Numbered from the stretch's first letter, positions 52,503 to 61,820 are shown. The stretch is 64,000 bases of DNA from Muricauda sp. SCSIO 64092 (GCF_023016285.1 NZ_CP095413.1:2232001-2296000); one strand, 5' to 3'. Notes: generated by a model not told the origin, from the letters alone. A program made the numbers and translations.

Positions 52503-53288
52503 CTATTTCGCCGCCAATTCTTTAAAGCCCTTTGGTATCCTGTAGGGAAAATTCAACCTACGGTCAAACTCAATATTTCTAAAATCCAAATCAATGGTAC
52601 GCAAACCATCTTCATTGACCGCCTCGATCGTAACCCTACTTGGGGCCACCCTGGCGTCTATGTTTTGGTAGGCATAATCCAATTTTAAAAACCTATCTTT
52701 TTCAGGTTGTGAGATCTGTTGAAGTTTGGTCCTAAAATGTTGTGGTTCCAGGGAAAAGAGAATTTTAAAAAGTTCCTTCTGGACCTTCGGCCTTAAAATA
52801 TAGCTATCCCCTTCCGTTAAGGACACGTACTTTTCGCTCCTCAAATCCAATACAGTATTACCAATGAGTACATTCTGCACTTTTCCATAATCCATTTCGT
52901 ATCCCAGTAGATCACTTAAAAAGGTAAAATCCCCATCAAAATATTCCCCTTCCAATTTGTTATAAAAGGAAACCCTTTCCGGAGTGATGTAAGCCTTGAA
53001 CATGCCCAAAGGTGCACTGACCCAAATGGCTTCATCTTTTTTTATCCGTAGACTAACAGTGATGCCCTGGTTGGTGCTCCCTTCTTCGTAATCAATTTTA
53101 ACCTTACCGCTCAAGGTCTCAAAATCCAAGGAATTGGAGTAGTGGTTCTGAATGATTTTTTTTGTTGAGATGGAGGTATCGACCTCTCCCTCCAAAACCG
53201 CCTTTTTGGTTTTACAAGAAGTTAAAAAAATCCCCAATAGTGCGATAACCAGAACAGGGATACTTATGTGGGAACGGTACCATTTCAT
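52503..53288 (-). CDS. DUF4292 lipoprotein
   Basis: A 261-residue lipoprotein (lipobox LTSC, C25) with KTKKAVLEGEV after the Cys. The beta-rich body (LSGKVKIDYEEGSTNQGITVSLRIKKDEAIWVSAPLGMFKAYITPERVSFYNKLEGEYFDG) and the DRVAPSRVTIEAV-like later strands match DUF4292 as I recall it, a family with a LolA/LolB-like lipid-binding appearance. A role in lipoprotein or lipid transport is only an inference. The start shares one base with the TPR gene's stop (TAATG), and EnvC follows after 1 base. Confidence 0.85.
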   Translation of the reverse strand: MKWYRSHISIPVLVIALLGIFLTSCKTKKAVLEGEVDTSISTKKIIQNHYSNSLDFETLSGKVKIDYEEGSTNQGITVSLRIKKDEAIWVSAPLGMFKAYITPERVSFYNKLEGEYFDGDFTFLSDLLGYEMDYGKVQNVLIGNTVLDLRSEKYVSLTEGDSYILRPKVQKELFKILFSLEPQHFRTKLQQISQPEKDRFLKLDYAYQNIDARVAPSRVTIEAVNEDGLRTIDLDFRNIEFDRRLNFPYRIPKGFKELAAK

Positions 53289-54235
53289 TAAAAACCGGGT
53301 TTTACCTTACTAAGGTATAGATTTGCCTTAGAAGTATTTCCAATTGCTTTATGGGCCAAGGCCAACTCTTTGTAAAAATCATTGGCCAGCAGGTCATTAT
53401 CAAAAAGATATTCCAGGCCTTCCTCCAAGACGCCCACTGCTTGTAGGTGGCGCTCCATCCTGTTCAATGCCAGACCCTGGAAGTAATAAAACTCCGGTTG
53501 CAGGGGATAGGTTTCCAACGCTTCCCTGGCCTTGGCTTCCAAATCCGAGTGATCGGTACCGGAGGCCATCGATTTCAACGCGTTTCGAAAACGTTCCAGT
53601 TCGCTGTCCAGGGTTCTTTCCGGAGATGGGGTGTTCTTTGTGACGATCCGTTCCGTACTCTTTTGGGCCTTGTTGAGCGAATCCTCTATTTTTTGGGCCA
53701 AGAGGGAAAGTTCCTGGTTCATTTCCAAACTACCCAGTACCTGTTTGGCGTCCTTGTATTTCCTGTTCTGAAAATAGATTTTGACCAGATTGGTCTTGAG
53801 CTCCCTATTTGTATACGGAATGGTATTTTCCAGGTTTTGAAATGGGACACCCTGTTTCTCGGCGATCTTGTATAGATTGAACAAAAACCAAAAGTTCCCC
53901 GGCTCCGAAATCAATGCTTCCACCGCATATTGCTGGGCCGGGATATATTTTTTATCCAGAAAATAGGTCTTTGCCAGCTCGTGCTCCACTGCAGTACTGT
54001 TGGCGTCCAATTGCTTACATTCCAAGAGCAGGTTAATGGCACGGTCATAGTTTTGGATACTTTTTTGCTTTAGGGCTTCAAAGAATTTTTCTTGAAACTC
54101 ATCGGTATATTCTTCCAAAAACACCTCGGCGCTTTCTTCTTCGGGAATAACTTTTGGGGAATTTTGGGCAAGGGCAGCCTGTATTGCGAGTAGCTGCAAT
54201 ACCATTAAAACCCGGAAAACTTTTTCTCTCCACAT
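53288..54235 (-). CDS. Tetratricopeptide-repeat envelope protein
   Basis: A 315-residue exported protein (signal peptide about 1-22). Tetratricopeptide-like helices run from about 45 to 135 (EKFFEALKQKSIQNYDRAINLLLECKQLDANSTAVEHELAKTYFLDKKYIPAQQYAVEALI) and again near 210-310 (LEAKAREALETYPLQPEFYYFQGLALNRMERHLQAVGVLEEGLEYL). A polar segment rich in Ser and Lys lies between. It probably scaffolds envelope proteins. It heads the TPR-DUF4292-EnvC cluster that is conserved in Flavobacteriaceae as I recall. Confidence 0.8.
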   Translation of the reverse strand: MWREKVFRVLMVLQLLAIQAALAQNSPKVIPEEESAEVFLEEYTDEFQEKFFEALKQKSIQNYDRAINLLLECKQLDANSTAVEHELAKTYFLDKKYIPAQQYAVEALISEPGNFWFLFNLYKIAEKQGVPFQNLENTIPYTNRELKTNLVKIYFQNRKYKDAKQVLGSLEMNQELSLLAQKIEDSLNKAQKSTERIVTKNTPSPERTLDSELERFRNALKSMASGTDHSDLEAKAREALETYPLQPEFYYFQGLALNRMERHLQAVGVLEEGLEYLFDNDLLANDFYKELALAHKAIGNTSKANLYLSKVKPGF

Positions 54236-54299
54236 AATTCCCTTGCCTCCCCTGGAACACCTTCAAAATCCGTGCCCAAGGATAATGGGTTCCTAAAAT

Positions 54300-55316
54300 C
54301 TACTCCAGGACCGAATAATCCCCTATGCTAACGGTCTCAAAATTACCATCATAGTATACATGGCTCCCAATCATGGCATTATCCAAATTAGCATTTTTAA
54401 TAACACTGTTGCGTTGGATTAGGCTATTTTTAACGGTTGCATTTTCCACAACCGTATTTGCCCCGATGGAAACATAAGGACCAACCGTGCTATCTTTTAT
54501 GACGACGTTTTCCCCAATAAAACAGGGTGCAACAATATTGGCATTTGTTTTTTGTACGGAATCCGCCAGCAGTTGTTCCCCATCCTTTTCCAAAAAGGCC
54601 AACATGCGCTGATTGGTTTCGACCGTTACATTTTTGTTGCCACAATCCATCCATTCGTCCACGTTTCCGGTCACAAATATCTTGCCCTTGGCCATCATAC
54701 GTTTAATCCCATCATTGATTTGATATTCCCCACCATTGATGATATTGTTTTCCAAAACGAACTGTAATTCGTCCCGTAACACCCCAACGTCCTTAAAGTA
54801 ATAAATGCCTATTACCGCCTGATTACTCACAAACTCGGTTGGTTTTTCCACCAACTCCACAATTTGATTTTGCTCATTTAGGTTCACTACTCCAAAAGCT
54901 TCCGGATTATCCACCTTTTTGGTCCAAATGACACTATCCGCTTCCTTGTCCAGGTTAAAATCGGCACGAATTAAAGTATCTGCGTAAGCAATTACCGCCG
55001 GGCCGGACAACGAAGGTTCGGCGCACATAATGGCATGTCCTGTTCCTTTAGGGTCCAATTGCCTGTATATACTGGCTTTCGCCCCCAATTCCTGGGCCAG
55101 CTTTTCCAAGCTTTGTACAACATCCTCGCCAAAAAAGGCGGGGTCTCCCAAAATAAAGGCAATTTCTTCAATAGGCTCTCCCAATACCTTGGCTATATCG
55201 CTTACCAAACGATGTACGATGGGCTTTCCGGCCACGGGAATAAGCGGTTTTGGTACGGTTAGGGTATGTGGGCGCAATCTTGAGCCCCGACCAGCCATGG
55301 GGACGATTATCTTCAT
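54300..55316 (-). CDS. Sugar-phosphate nucleotidyltransferase with beta-helix
   Basis: A 338-residue cytoplasmic enzyme making NDP-sugars from a sugar phosphate and NTP. The N-terminal domain has the signature MAGRGSRLRPHTLTVPKPLIPVAGKPI and GTGHAIMCAEPSL. GVVNLNEQNQIVELVEKP and GIYYFK follow, and the C-terminal part (about 240-338) shows hexapeptide beta-helix turns (ANIVAPCFIGENVVIKDSTVGPYVSIGANTVVENATVKNSLIQ). The sugar and nucleotide (dTDP, UDP or GDP) cannot be fixed. The start codon lies 7 bases from the palindrome that bounds the GIY-YIG unit. Confidence 0.92.
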   Translation of the reverse strand: MKIIVPMAGRGSRLRPHTLTVPKPLIPVAGKPIVHRLVSDIAKVLGEPIEEIAFILGDPAFFGEDVVQSLEKLAQELGAKASIYRQLDPKGTGHAIMCAEPSLSGPAVIAYADTLIRADFNLDKEADSVIWTKKVDNPEAFGVVNLNEQNQIVELVEKPTEFVSNQAVIGIYYFKDVGVLRDELQFVLENNIINGGEYQINDGIKRMMAKGKIFVTGNVDEWMDCGNKNVTVETNQRMLAFLEKDGEQLLADSVQKTNANIVAPCFIGENVVIKDSTVGPYVSIGANTVVENATVKNSLIQRNSVIKNANLDNAMIGSHVYYDGNFETVSIGDYSVLE

Positions 55317-55323
55317 ATTATTG

Positions 55324-55702
55324 CCTGCGAAAGCAGGTATCTCTTAGTTAAACTTTATTTTCTTAATCTATTATAGTTCCGTTTCCAATTCATGCTCAAA
55401 TCTGACCAATTGGGGTTCATTTCTTCAATCAATTCAATTTTCCAAGAACGTTTCCATTTCTTAAACTGCCGCTCCCTTACTATTGCCTTATCCCCTTGTT
55501 CATATTCCTCAAAATAGACAAGTTTGTCACAGTTATACCGCGACGTAAATGATTTTGGGTACTTTTTGAGTTTGTGTTCTTTAACCCGCTCATCAATAGT
55601 ATCGGTTACTCCAATGTAGATTGTCCCATTTGGTCTATTGGTCATGATATAGACATACCAAAGTTTCATTTTTTCTTATAAGGAGATTCCTGCCTTCGCA
55701 GG
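55324..55702. mobile_element. GIY-YIG gene bracketed by inverted palindromes, candidate small mobile unit
   Basis: A 379-base stretch with a palindrome at each end. Left: CCTGCGAAAGCAGG (55324-55337), followed by TATCTC. Right: GAGATTCCTGCCTTCGCAGG (55683-55702), with an 8-bp stem ATTCCTGC/GCAGGAAT. Read from the left end on the minus strand, GAGATACCTGCTTTCGCAGG matches the right copy at 18 of 20 positions, so the ends are inverted repeats. The only gene inside is the GIY-YIG nuclease. No target duplication was demonstrated. I associate similar GCAGG/CCTGC-type palindromes with GIY-YIG genes in other bacteria, but this is recollection. Confidence 0.55.
55355..55669 (-). CDS. GIY-YIG (URI-type) endonuclease
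   Basis: A 104-residue single-domain GIY-YIG protein. WYVYIMTNRPNGTIYIGVT forms the GIY...YIG motif, RVKEHK carries the catalytic Arg, YNCDKLVYFEEYE the middle acidic residue, and the C terminus RERQFKKWKRSWKIELIEEMNPNW the final helix with the family Asn and Trp. Such small proteins are widespread in Bacteroidota with unknown roles; they may nick DNA at ends or be mobile. It lies alone between the nucleotidyltransferase and dut genes, within a pair of inverted palindromes. Confidence 0.88.
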   Translation of the reverse strand: MKLWYVYIMTNRPNGTIYIGVTDTIDERVKEHKLKKYPKSFTSRYNCDKLVYFEEYEQGDKAIVRERQFKKWKRSWKIELIEEMNPNWSDLSMNWKRNYNRLRK

Positions 55703-55707
55703 AATTC

Positions 55708-56142
55708 TTATTTCCTTCCCGTACTTCCAAAACCACCGGCTCCCCTGGAAGTTTCGGACAGTTCCCCGACTTCGATCCATTCTGCCCTTTCATGTTTGGC
55801 AATCACCAATTGGGCGACCCGCTCCCCATCTTCGACCCTAAAATCATCATTGGAAAGATTGGCCAATATCACCCCTATTTCACCTCGATAATCTGCATCA
55901 ATGGTGCCCGGGGAGTTTAATACGGTTATGCCCTTTTTAGCCGCCAATCCACTGCGAGGGCGGACCTGGGCTTCATATCCAACGGGAAGCTCGATAAAAA
56001 GACCTGTCTTTATAATGGCCCTCTCCAAAGGTTTCAACGTTAGGGGTTCCGAAATATTGGCTCTTAAGTCCATTCCCCCGGAAGCATTGGTCTCATAGCG
56101 GGGCAATGGGTGTTTTGACTTGTTAATAATGTTAACCTTCAC
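55708..56142 (-). CDS. dut: dUTP diphosphatase
   Basis: A 144-residue trimeric enzyme converting dUTP to dUMP and pyrophosphate. It starts at GTG 56142 ([14 protein letters not shown]). The five dUTPase motifs are present: GMDLRANI (1), [12 protein letters not shown] (2), [20 protein letters not shown] (3), RVAQLVI (4) and GGFGSTGR (5, the Gly-rich C terminus that closes the site). The start overlaps the flippase gene's end by 11 bases, so it is translated in the same transcript. It is essential housekeeping. Confidence 0.96.
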   Translation of the reverse strand: MKVNIINKSKHPLPRYETNASGGMDLRANISEPLTLKPLERAIIKTGLFIELPVGYEAQVRPRSGLAAKKGITVLNSPGTIDADYRGEIGVILANLSNDDFRVEDGERVAQLVIAKHERAEWIEVGELSETSRGAGGFGSTGRK

Positions 56143-57598
56143 GTCTTAAAAATATGGTTCTCAGTTTATCTCCTTCCAATTTGTAAATCAGCCCCAAAAA
56201 TAGCAAAAGGAGCAGGCTTCCCACTACTATATTTCGGTTAAAAACATAAAAGGACAATACGGAAAAGAGAATGGAAAACCCTCCATAGAACACGATTTTA
56301 CGCATATTATACGGAATGGGATAATATTTTTTACCAAAATAATAGGATAACCCCATCATACTGGCATAAGCGACAAGTGTTGCCAAGGCGGATGCCATAT
56401 ATCCCATTTTAGGGATAAACACAAAGTTGATGACAAGGGTAAGCAGGGCGCCAACTGAGGATATATAGGCCCCAAACCTGGTTCGATCCGTGATTTTATA
56501 CCATACGGAAAGGTTGTGATAAATGCCCAAACAAAAACTGGCAAGAACAATAATCGGGACAATGGGCATGGCTTCCCAATAGGCTTCGTCCCGAACAAAC
56601 AATACCTTTAGGATATCTGCAAAAACGACAACGGACAACAATATAATACTCCCTAAGATCACAAAATAATTGGTAATCTGTGCATATGCTTTTTGAGGCG
56701 CCTCGCTTTTTGAATGGCTGAAGAAAAAAGGTTCGATCCCCATTCGGAACGCCGTTCCAAATAGGGTCATGAACAAGGCCAGGCGATAACAGGCCGAATA
56801 TTTTCCCACTTCACTTTTGGCCGTGTTTTCCGGAAGTAGCTGTTCCAATAAAATCCGGTCAAACACTTCATTAATGGTAAATGCAATACCTGCAAGCAGT
56901 ACCGGGGCCGCATATTTCAGCATTCGCTTCCACAGACCCTTATCAAAAATATAGGTGGTCTTAAAATAACGTGGCAACATGAGAAGCAAAGTGACCCCAC
57001 TGGCGACCATCATCGCTATAAAAATGTAGGCAATCTCATAATCTTCAACATAAAGTTTGCTCAATAGTGCTTCCGGGTCTTTTGAAAAAATCGCGGGAAG
57101 CCCCAGTAAAAAGAAAATGTTCAACCCAAGGTTGATCGTCACATTCAATATCTTGACTATGGCATATTGCATTGGCTTCTCATTGGCCCTGAGCCAGGCA
57201 AAGGGTATAATGACCAGGGCATCCAAAGCCAATATGAGTATGGCAAAGCGTATATACTTTGGTTCAATGGCCATAGCTTGTGAAATGGCGTCCAACGCTA
57301 AAAAACCAATCAGTACAAAAAGAAGTGTTGTTGCCGCAATCGATAGAATGGAGGTGGAAACCACGGTTTCCTTGGAAACTTCCCCGTTATAGAACCTAAA
57401 AAAAGTGGTTTCCATTCCATAGGCCAACACCACGTTGAAGATGGCGAACCAAGCAAAGATCACCGAAACCTCCCCATAGCCGGCAGTAGCCAAAATACCC
57501 GTATACAAGGGCAATAGTAAAAAGGAAAGCATTCTGGGCAATACGGTTGCCAATCCGTAGATAAAGGTTTGTTTGAATAACTTTTTAAGTGGGCCCAA
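56132..57598 (-). CDS. Polysaccharide/lipid flippase (Wzx/MATE type)
   Basis: A 488-residue polytopic inner-membrane protein with about 14 hydrophobic helices, typical of oligosaccharide flippases. No ATG lies near the N terminus: the frame opens at TTG 57604, and TTG at 57598 gives the usual family start [23 protein letters not shown], so I choose the latter. [15 protein letters not shown] and the later [25 protein letters not shown] are typical. It overlaps dut by 11 bases. The substrate (lipid-linked glycan) is unknown. A minus-strand terminator just upstream (57616-57641) closes the preceding gene. Confidence 0.88.
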   Translation of the reverse strand: MGPLKKLFKQTFIYGLATVLPRMLSFLLLPLYTGILATAGYGEVSVIFAWFAIFNVVLAYGMETTFFRFYNGEVSKETVVSTSILSIAATTLLFVLIGFLALDAISQAMAIEPKYIRFAILILALDALVIIPFAWLRANEKPMQYAIVKILNVTINLGLNIFFLLGLPAIFSKDPEALLSKLYVEDYEIAYIFIAMMVASGVTLLLMLPRYFKTTYIFDKGLWKRMLKYAAPVLLAGIAFTINEVFDRILLEQLLPENTAKSEVGKYSACYRLALFMTLFGTAFRMGIEPFFFSHSKSEAPQKAYAQITNYFVILGSIILLSVVVFADILKVLFVRDEAYWEAMPIVPIIVLASFCLGIYHNLSVWYKITDRTRFGAYISSVGALLTLVINFVFIPKMGYMASALATLVAYASMMGLSYYFGKKYYPIPYNMRKIVFYGGFSILFSVLSFYVFNRNIVVGSLLLLLFLGLIYKLEGDKLRTIFLRREG

Positions 57599-57615
57599 AT
57601 ACAACTATCTTAAAA

Positions 57616-57641
57616 CAAACCCCGAAGGGATGCTTCGGGGG
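57616..57641 (-). terminator. Terminator after the lipoprotein gene
   Basis: CCCCGAAG (57620-57627) and CTTCGGGG (57633-57640) pair perfectly around a 5-base loop. On the minus strand TTTGTTTT follows. It closes the lipoprotein gene at 57684 and precedes the flippase start. Confidence 0.7.
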
Positions 57642-57683
57642 TATATATGCATAAAATTAGTAATATTATCCACTACTTGTAAA

Positions 57684-58157
57684 TCAAGGATTCTTCTCCG
57701 CTACACCTTCAATCTTTACATATTTCAGTGTTTCACCTTCCATATAGCTCAATACACATTGATCTGCGTCCAATACAAAAGGAAATTCCTTTTTAGGCTG
57801 TGGCGGTCGGTTACCTATTTCCTTTTTTGGATCCGCATGCATTATGATATCCGGTTTTTCGATTTTTTGTTCGCTGAAATTGGCCTTCGCTACCCAGCCC
57901 GTTTCCAGGCTTTCCAAGTCAATATCCGCTATTTTCCCTCTAAAAAAGGCCTGTTTGAGTTGTGCTCCGTTTAAATCCTCACTCAATATGGGGATTTCGA
58001 GTAACAGACCGGACCCCGCTTCTTCCTCACTTCCCGTCCATGGTTGACAGGTGGCCGGACCCATTTCAAAAGGGGCCTTATCCGGCAGTTTTTTTTGGGA
58101 TGAGCATCCAGAGATGGAAAATCCCAGGACCAATAGTATATAAGGTATCATCTTCAT
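57684..58157 (-). CDS. Hypothetical lipoprotein
   Basis: A 157-residue lipoprotein (signal peptide MKMIPYILLVLGFSIS, lipobox ISGC, C18). The mature part (EMGPATCQPWTGSEEEAGSGLLLEIPILSED, LKQAFFRGKIADIDLESLETGWVAKANFSEQ, FVLDADQCVLSYMEGETLKYVKIEGV) is beta-rich with two Cys. It is a type seen in Flavobacteriaceae with no known function. It is read away from the sulfatase gene, about 115 bases distant, and ends in a terminator before the flippase. Confidence 0.65.
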   Translation of the reverse strand: MKMIPYILLVLGFSISGCSSQKKLPDKAPFEMGPATCQPWTGSEEEAGSGLLLEIPILSEDLNGAQLKQAFFRGKIADIDLESLETGWVAKANFSEQKIEKPDIIMHADPKKEIGNRPPQPKKEFPFVLDADQCVLSYMEGETLKYVKIEGVAEKNP

Positions 58158-58272
58158 AGCGTTTACATTATAGTGTTGTAAAGATATGAAACCAAAATTA
58201 GTGCCAAACCTGAAAATCCACTGGCGCCATAAGTGTATTTATTGCTATATTACTGTTCAAAGATTGTAATCC

Positions 58273-59925
58273 ATGACCTTCCATTTAAAAGCCTTGCGGG
58301 TTCTTGTTTTTGTATTTCTGATGGTTTCCTGTGGACAACGACAGAAAACCCAAAAATCCGTCCCTGAAAGACCCAATATCCTGTTCATTATGTCGGATGA
58401 CCATGCCTATCAGGCCATTAGCGCCTATCAAAACCACTTGATCCAGACCCCAAATATTGATCGTATTGCCAAAGGGGGCATCACTTTCCATAACGCCTCT
58501 GTTACCAATTCCATTTGCGCACCTTCAAGGGCGACCATCTTAACGGGCAAACACACGCATATTAATGGAAAAACGGATAATTCCCGTCCCTTTGATACCA
58601 CTCAGGTCACTTTTCCAAAACTTTTTCAGGACGCCGGCTACCAAACGGCCATGTTTGGGAAATTACATTTTGGCAATAACCCTAAAGGCGTGGATGACTT
58701 TATGATCCTTCCAGGACAGGGAAATTATATCAACCCGGACTTTATAACCAAAAATGGGGATACCGTTAGAATAGAAGGTTATGTTACCGATGTCATCACG
58801 GATTTAACCTTGGATTGGCTGGATACCAAAAGGGACACCACAAAACCTTTCTTAATGATGTACCTGCACAAGGCACCGCATCGTCCGTGGTGGCCCAGAC
58901 CGGATAAGTTTCAGGAATTCATAAACAAGGAGTTTCCGGAACCTGAGACGTTATTTGATGATTATGCATCCCGGGGAACGGCGGCCAAAACGGCCGAGAT
59001 GAACTTGCTTCGCCATATGATGTACAGTCATGATAGCAAAATTAGACCTGAACTTGTCCAACGTATGCGGCCAGAACCTCAAATCCCAGAATTTGAAAAT
59101 AGTTTTCATGGCCCCTATACCGAGCGGGCGACTCCGGAACAAAAAGCACTTTACGAGCCCATTCTCGATATCATCAACGCGGATTTCGAGGAAAATTGGC
59201 CAAAAATGGACGACACCCAGAAAATGCGCTGGAAGTACCAACGCTATATGCAGGACTATCTTGCCTGTATTTCCTCTGTTGACGATAATGTAGGTCGTGT
59301 CCTGGATTATTTGGATGAAAACCACCTATCCGAAAATACCTTGGTGGTATATACTTCGGACCAAGGATTTTATTTGGGGGAACATGGCTGGTTCGACAAG
59401 CGGTTTATTTATAATGAATCCTTTGGAACGCCCTTATTGATACGTTGGCCCAATACCATAAAACCGGGCATTACCAATGAGGAGATGGTCCAGAACCTGG
59501 ATTTTGCCCAGACCCTGCTCGAGGCCGCCCAAATTGAAGCGCCCAATGACATGCAGGGCGAAAGTTTAATGCCCTTACTAACATCCAATGAGACCGAATG
59601 GAACCGTGATGCGGTGTACTATCACTATTATGAGTATCCCGCGGTCCATCAGGTAAAGCGGCACTATGGTATTGTGACCAAGGCTTACAAATTGGCCCAT
59701 TTTTATTATGATGTTGATGAATGGGAACTCTACGACAGACTAAATGACCCCAACGAATTGCACAACCTCTACGAGAATCCGCAATATGCCGATGTGGTCG
59801 CAAACCTGAAATTGAAACTGGAGGAATTGCGGGAGCGCTATGGGGATTCCGATGAACTCAACCAAAAGTATATCGACATTCATCTGAAAAACAGTATGGA
59901 TCCTGCTTCAAAGGAAAACAAATAG
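58273..59925 (+). CDS. Sulfatase lipoprotein
   Basis: A 550-residue exported sulfatase, lipobox MVSC (C20). The catalytic motif ICAPSRATILTG has C82, which would be converted to formylglycine by a maturase (none in this window). Metal residues are visible in IMSDDHAYQ (D42/D43 region) and VVYTSDQGFYLGEHGWFDKRF (D-Q-G with the His). The substrate is probably a sulfated glycan, as marine Bacteroidota use these for algal polysaccharides, but no glycoside hydrolase or SusCD pair is nearby. It stands alone, converging with the small membrane-protein gene at 59932. Confidence 0.93.
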   Translation: MTFHLKALRVLVFVFLMVSCGQRQKTQKSVPERPNILFIMSDDHAYQAISAYQNHLIQTPNIDRIAKGGITFHNASVTNSICAPSRATILTGKHTHINGKTDNSRPFDTTQVTFPKLFQDAGYQTAMFGKLHFGNNPKGVDDFMILPGQGNYINPDFITKNGDTVRIEGYVTDVITDLTLDWLDTKRDTTKPFLMMYLHKAPHRPWWPRPDKFQEFINKEFPEPETLFDDYASRGTAAKTAEMNLLRHMMYSHDSKIRPELVQRMRPEPQIPEFENSFHGPYTERATPEQKALYEPILDIINADFEENWPKMDDTQKMRWKYQRYMQDYLACISSVDDNVGRVLDYLDENHLSENTLVVYTSDQGFYLGEHGWFDKRFIYNESFGTPLLIRWPNTIKPGITNEEMVQNLDFAQTLLEAAQIEAPNDMQGESLMPLLTSNETEWNRDAVYYHYYEYPAVHQVKRHYGIVTKAYKLAHFYYDVDEWELYDRLNDPNELHNLYENPQYADVVANLKLKLEELRERYGDSDELNQKYIDIHLKNSMDPASKENK

Positions 59926-59931
59926 GCTTAA

Positions 59932-60489
59932 CTATGGACTTTGCAATTCCTTAAGTGTTTCCATTTCCTTACGGACCTGGACAAAGATGAACCCCCCAAG
60001 TACCACCAATAAAACCAGGGAAGAGACTATGATGTAATTGTAAAAGCCTTTTGACAGGCTTTCTTTGAAGTCCGGGAGTAAGGTCCAAAACGCAAAGCAA
60101 TACACAAGAATCAATAGGGGTGTCAATATGGTATGTACCCCTACCCTTTTCCTGTAATACCCGATAAGCCTGGCTTTAAAACTTTCAATGTCCAAGGTCA
60201 TCGATAGGTTTTTCAACGTTCTCAAACTAAAAAATTCAACAAGCACTCTAACCAATAAAACAACGATCATGGCGCCCAAAGCCAAAGCCACGCTTTGGTG
60301 TTCCATTGCCTTGATGTAAAAAAAGAAAGCCACTAAAACGACTACCGTACTTAATAGGACCACATTGGCAATCTTCTGTTTTCTGGCCACTTGGCCAATT
60401 TTGTCCTTCACGCCCTTGAAACTTGCTTTGGAAGGCTTTGGGATGGGTTGTTCCTTCCAGTTTTGTTTTATGTTGTCAAAATCATCCAT
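59932..60489 (-). CDS. Membrane protein linked to an ECF sigma factor, possible anti-sigma
   Basis: A 185-residue protein from the ATG at 60489 (MDDFDNIKQNWKEQ). A charged cytoplasmic N-terminal segment (1-43) leads into four hydrophobic helices (about 44-62, 69-87, 120-140, 150-172). Its start overlaps the ECF sigma gene's end by 8 bases, the place where anti-sigma factors usually sit. No ZAS motif was recognised. The anti-sigma role is inferred from position only. Confidence 0.55.
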   Translation of the reverse strand: MDDFDNIKQNWKEQPIPKPSKASFKGVKDKIGQVARKQKIANVVLLSTVVVLVAFFFYIKAMEHQSVALALGAMIVVLLVRVLVEFFSLRTLKNLSMTLDIESFKARLIGYYRKRVGVHTILTPLLILVYCFAFWTLLPDFKESLSKGFYNYIIVSSLVLLVVLGGFIFVQVRKEMETLKELQSP

Positions 60490-60976
60490 GATGTACACAT
60501 TTTGAAAGTTGGGTTTTAATGCGATGTATCCTCGTTCGTATCGCCGTATGGTTCATTCCCATAACAGCGGCTATTTCTTTTTGGGCAAGCCCTTCCAATT
60601 CCATTAAAATGATGGCTTTATTTGTGGCCGAAAGGGTATTGATGCACCTATACATTTCCTTGAATTGCATTTCCTTATGTTCGGCAGACCCTTCATCCTC
60701 GATGGTGGTATCGGATTCCATTTCCATTTTTAGGGCGTAAGGTTTCTTCTTTCTAAGGCCCATTAAACAGGTATTCACGGCAATTCGATAAATCCAGGTT
60801 GAGACATGGCTGTCATTGCGAAATTCACTCAGGCTGTTCCAAACCTTCACAAATACCTCCTGGACCAAATCCTTGGCCATATCCTCATCGCCCGAAACAT
60901 ACCCAAGACATAGTCGCATCACCTGGTCATAATTGGCATGGTAGAGCTGCTCAAATTCTTGGTCGGTTTTATTCAT
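60482..60976 (-). CDS. ECF sigma factor
   Basis: A 164-residue sigma factor. Region 2 is FEQLYHANYDQVMRLCLGYVSGDEDMAKDLVQEVFVKVWNSLSEFRNDSHVSTWIYRIAVNTCLMGLRKKK, and region 4 is INTLSATNKAIILMELEGLAQKEIAAVMGMNHTAIRTRIHRIKTQLSK. Both regions are complete. The start overlaps the end of the alpha/beta hydrolase gene by 8 bases, and the next gene overlaps its end, so the three form one operon. Targets are unknown. Confidence 0.9.
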   Translation of the reverse strand: MNKTDQEFEQLYHANYDQVMRLCLGYVSGDEDMAKDLVQEVFVKVWNSLSEFRNDSHVSTWIYRIAVNTCLMGLRKKKPYALKMEMESDTTIEDEGSAEHKEMQFKEMYRCINTLSATNKAIILMELEGLAQKEIAAVMGMNHTAIRTRIHRIKTQLSKCVHHG

Positions 60977-61820
60977 TGTTGGTCAAGACAGCAATAAGTT
61001 GTTCCACTAACCACTTTGGTTTATCGTACATAATAAAATGGGCCGAGCCCTCCGCAAACCTAAGGTCATAATCGGCCAGGTTTTTGTACTGTTCTTCATA
61101 GGTCTTTTTGACCATTTCCTTTCCAAAGGGATGTGTGGCGGCAAAAATGGTCACCGGTATTTGGATGGCACTCACTGCTTTGCGCAAATCCACTTTTAGG
61201 TAATCCGTATACCCATAGACATATGTTTTTCTATCCGCCTTGAGCATCCAATCAACGATTTGGTCCTGCTTTTCCTGATGCAGTGTCATTCCAGATGCCA
61301 TTTGCGTTGCCATTGCCCTAAAATCCCCTTCACCCATAGTAAGGACCCGATTGTTATATGGGCTATCATATACCATATGTTCACTTTTGTAATTCGGGAT
61401 CATTAAGGCGCCCGTTGCCGTTAAGGCGTCAACAATGATAAGCTTTTCAAAAACATTTTCCTTTGTCGCCAACGAAAGGGCCAAGGTTCCTCCCAGGCTG
61501 TGACCTATGGGAATGGCATTTTCCAGGTTATTGGATTTTATATAATCCAAAACGGCCTCCTCTACTTTGGGATACCATGGGAATGCTACGGGCGGCACAT
61601 CCCCGAAGCCGGCAAAGGTGTACACATGGCATTCGTATTTTTTTGAAAGCTCGGTTACTATTTCGTCCCATACTTCATCTGTACAGGCAAAGCCCGGGAA
61701 GAAAAGTAATGGTTCCCCAGCACCTTTAACCTGTACTTCGAATGCTTGATTTTGGGCAGGTGCTGTTATGGAGACAACCATGAACAATAGTAAAAGGACA
61801 AGGGTCTTTGAATTTTTCAT
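60969..61820 (-). CDS. Exported alpha/beta hydrolase
   Basis: A 283-residue protein with a signal peptide (about 1-23). The nucleophile elbow GHSLGG has S108; oxyanion-type FFPGFACTDEVW lies in the first strand, and the Asp/His of the triad lie in the later DALTATG region and near SAHFIMYDKP (His). It is an esterase- or hydrolase-like secreted enzyme, substrate unknown. It is the first gene of the hydrolase-sigma-membrane operon, which suggests the sigma factor may respond to something this enzyme makes or removes. Confidence 0.85.
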   Translation of the reverse strand: MKNSKTLVLLLLFMVVSITAPAQNQAFEVQVKGAGEPLLFFPGFACTDEVWDEIVTELSKKYECHVYTFAGFGDVPPVAFPWYPKVEEAVLDYIKSNNLENAIPIGHSLGGTLALSLATKENVFEKLIIVDALTATGALMIPNYKSEHMVYDSPYNNRVLTMGEGDFRAMATQMASGMTLHQEKQDQIVDWMLKADRKTYVYGYTDYLKVDLRKAVSAIQIPVTIFAATHPFGKEMVKKTYEEQYKNLADYDLRFAEGSAHFIMYDKPKWLVEQLIAVLTNNE

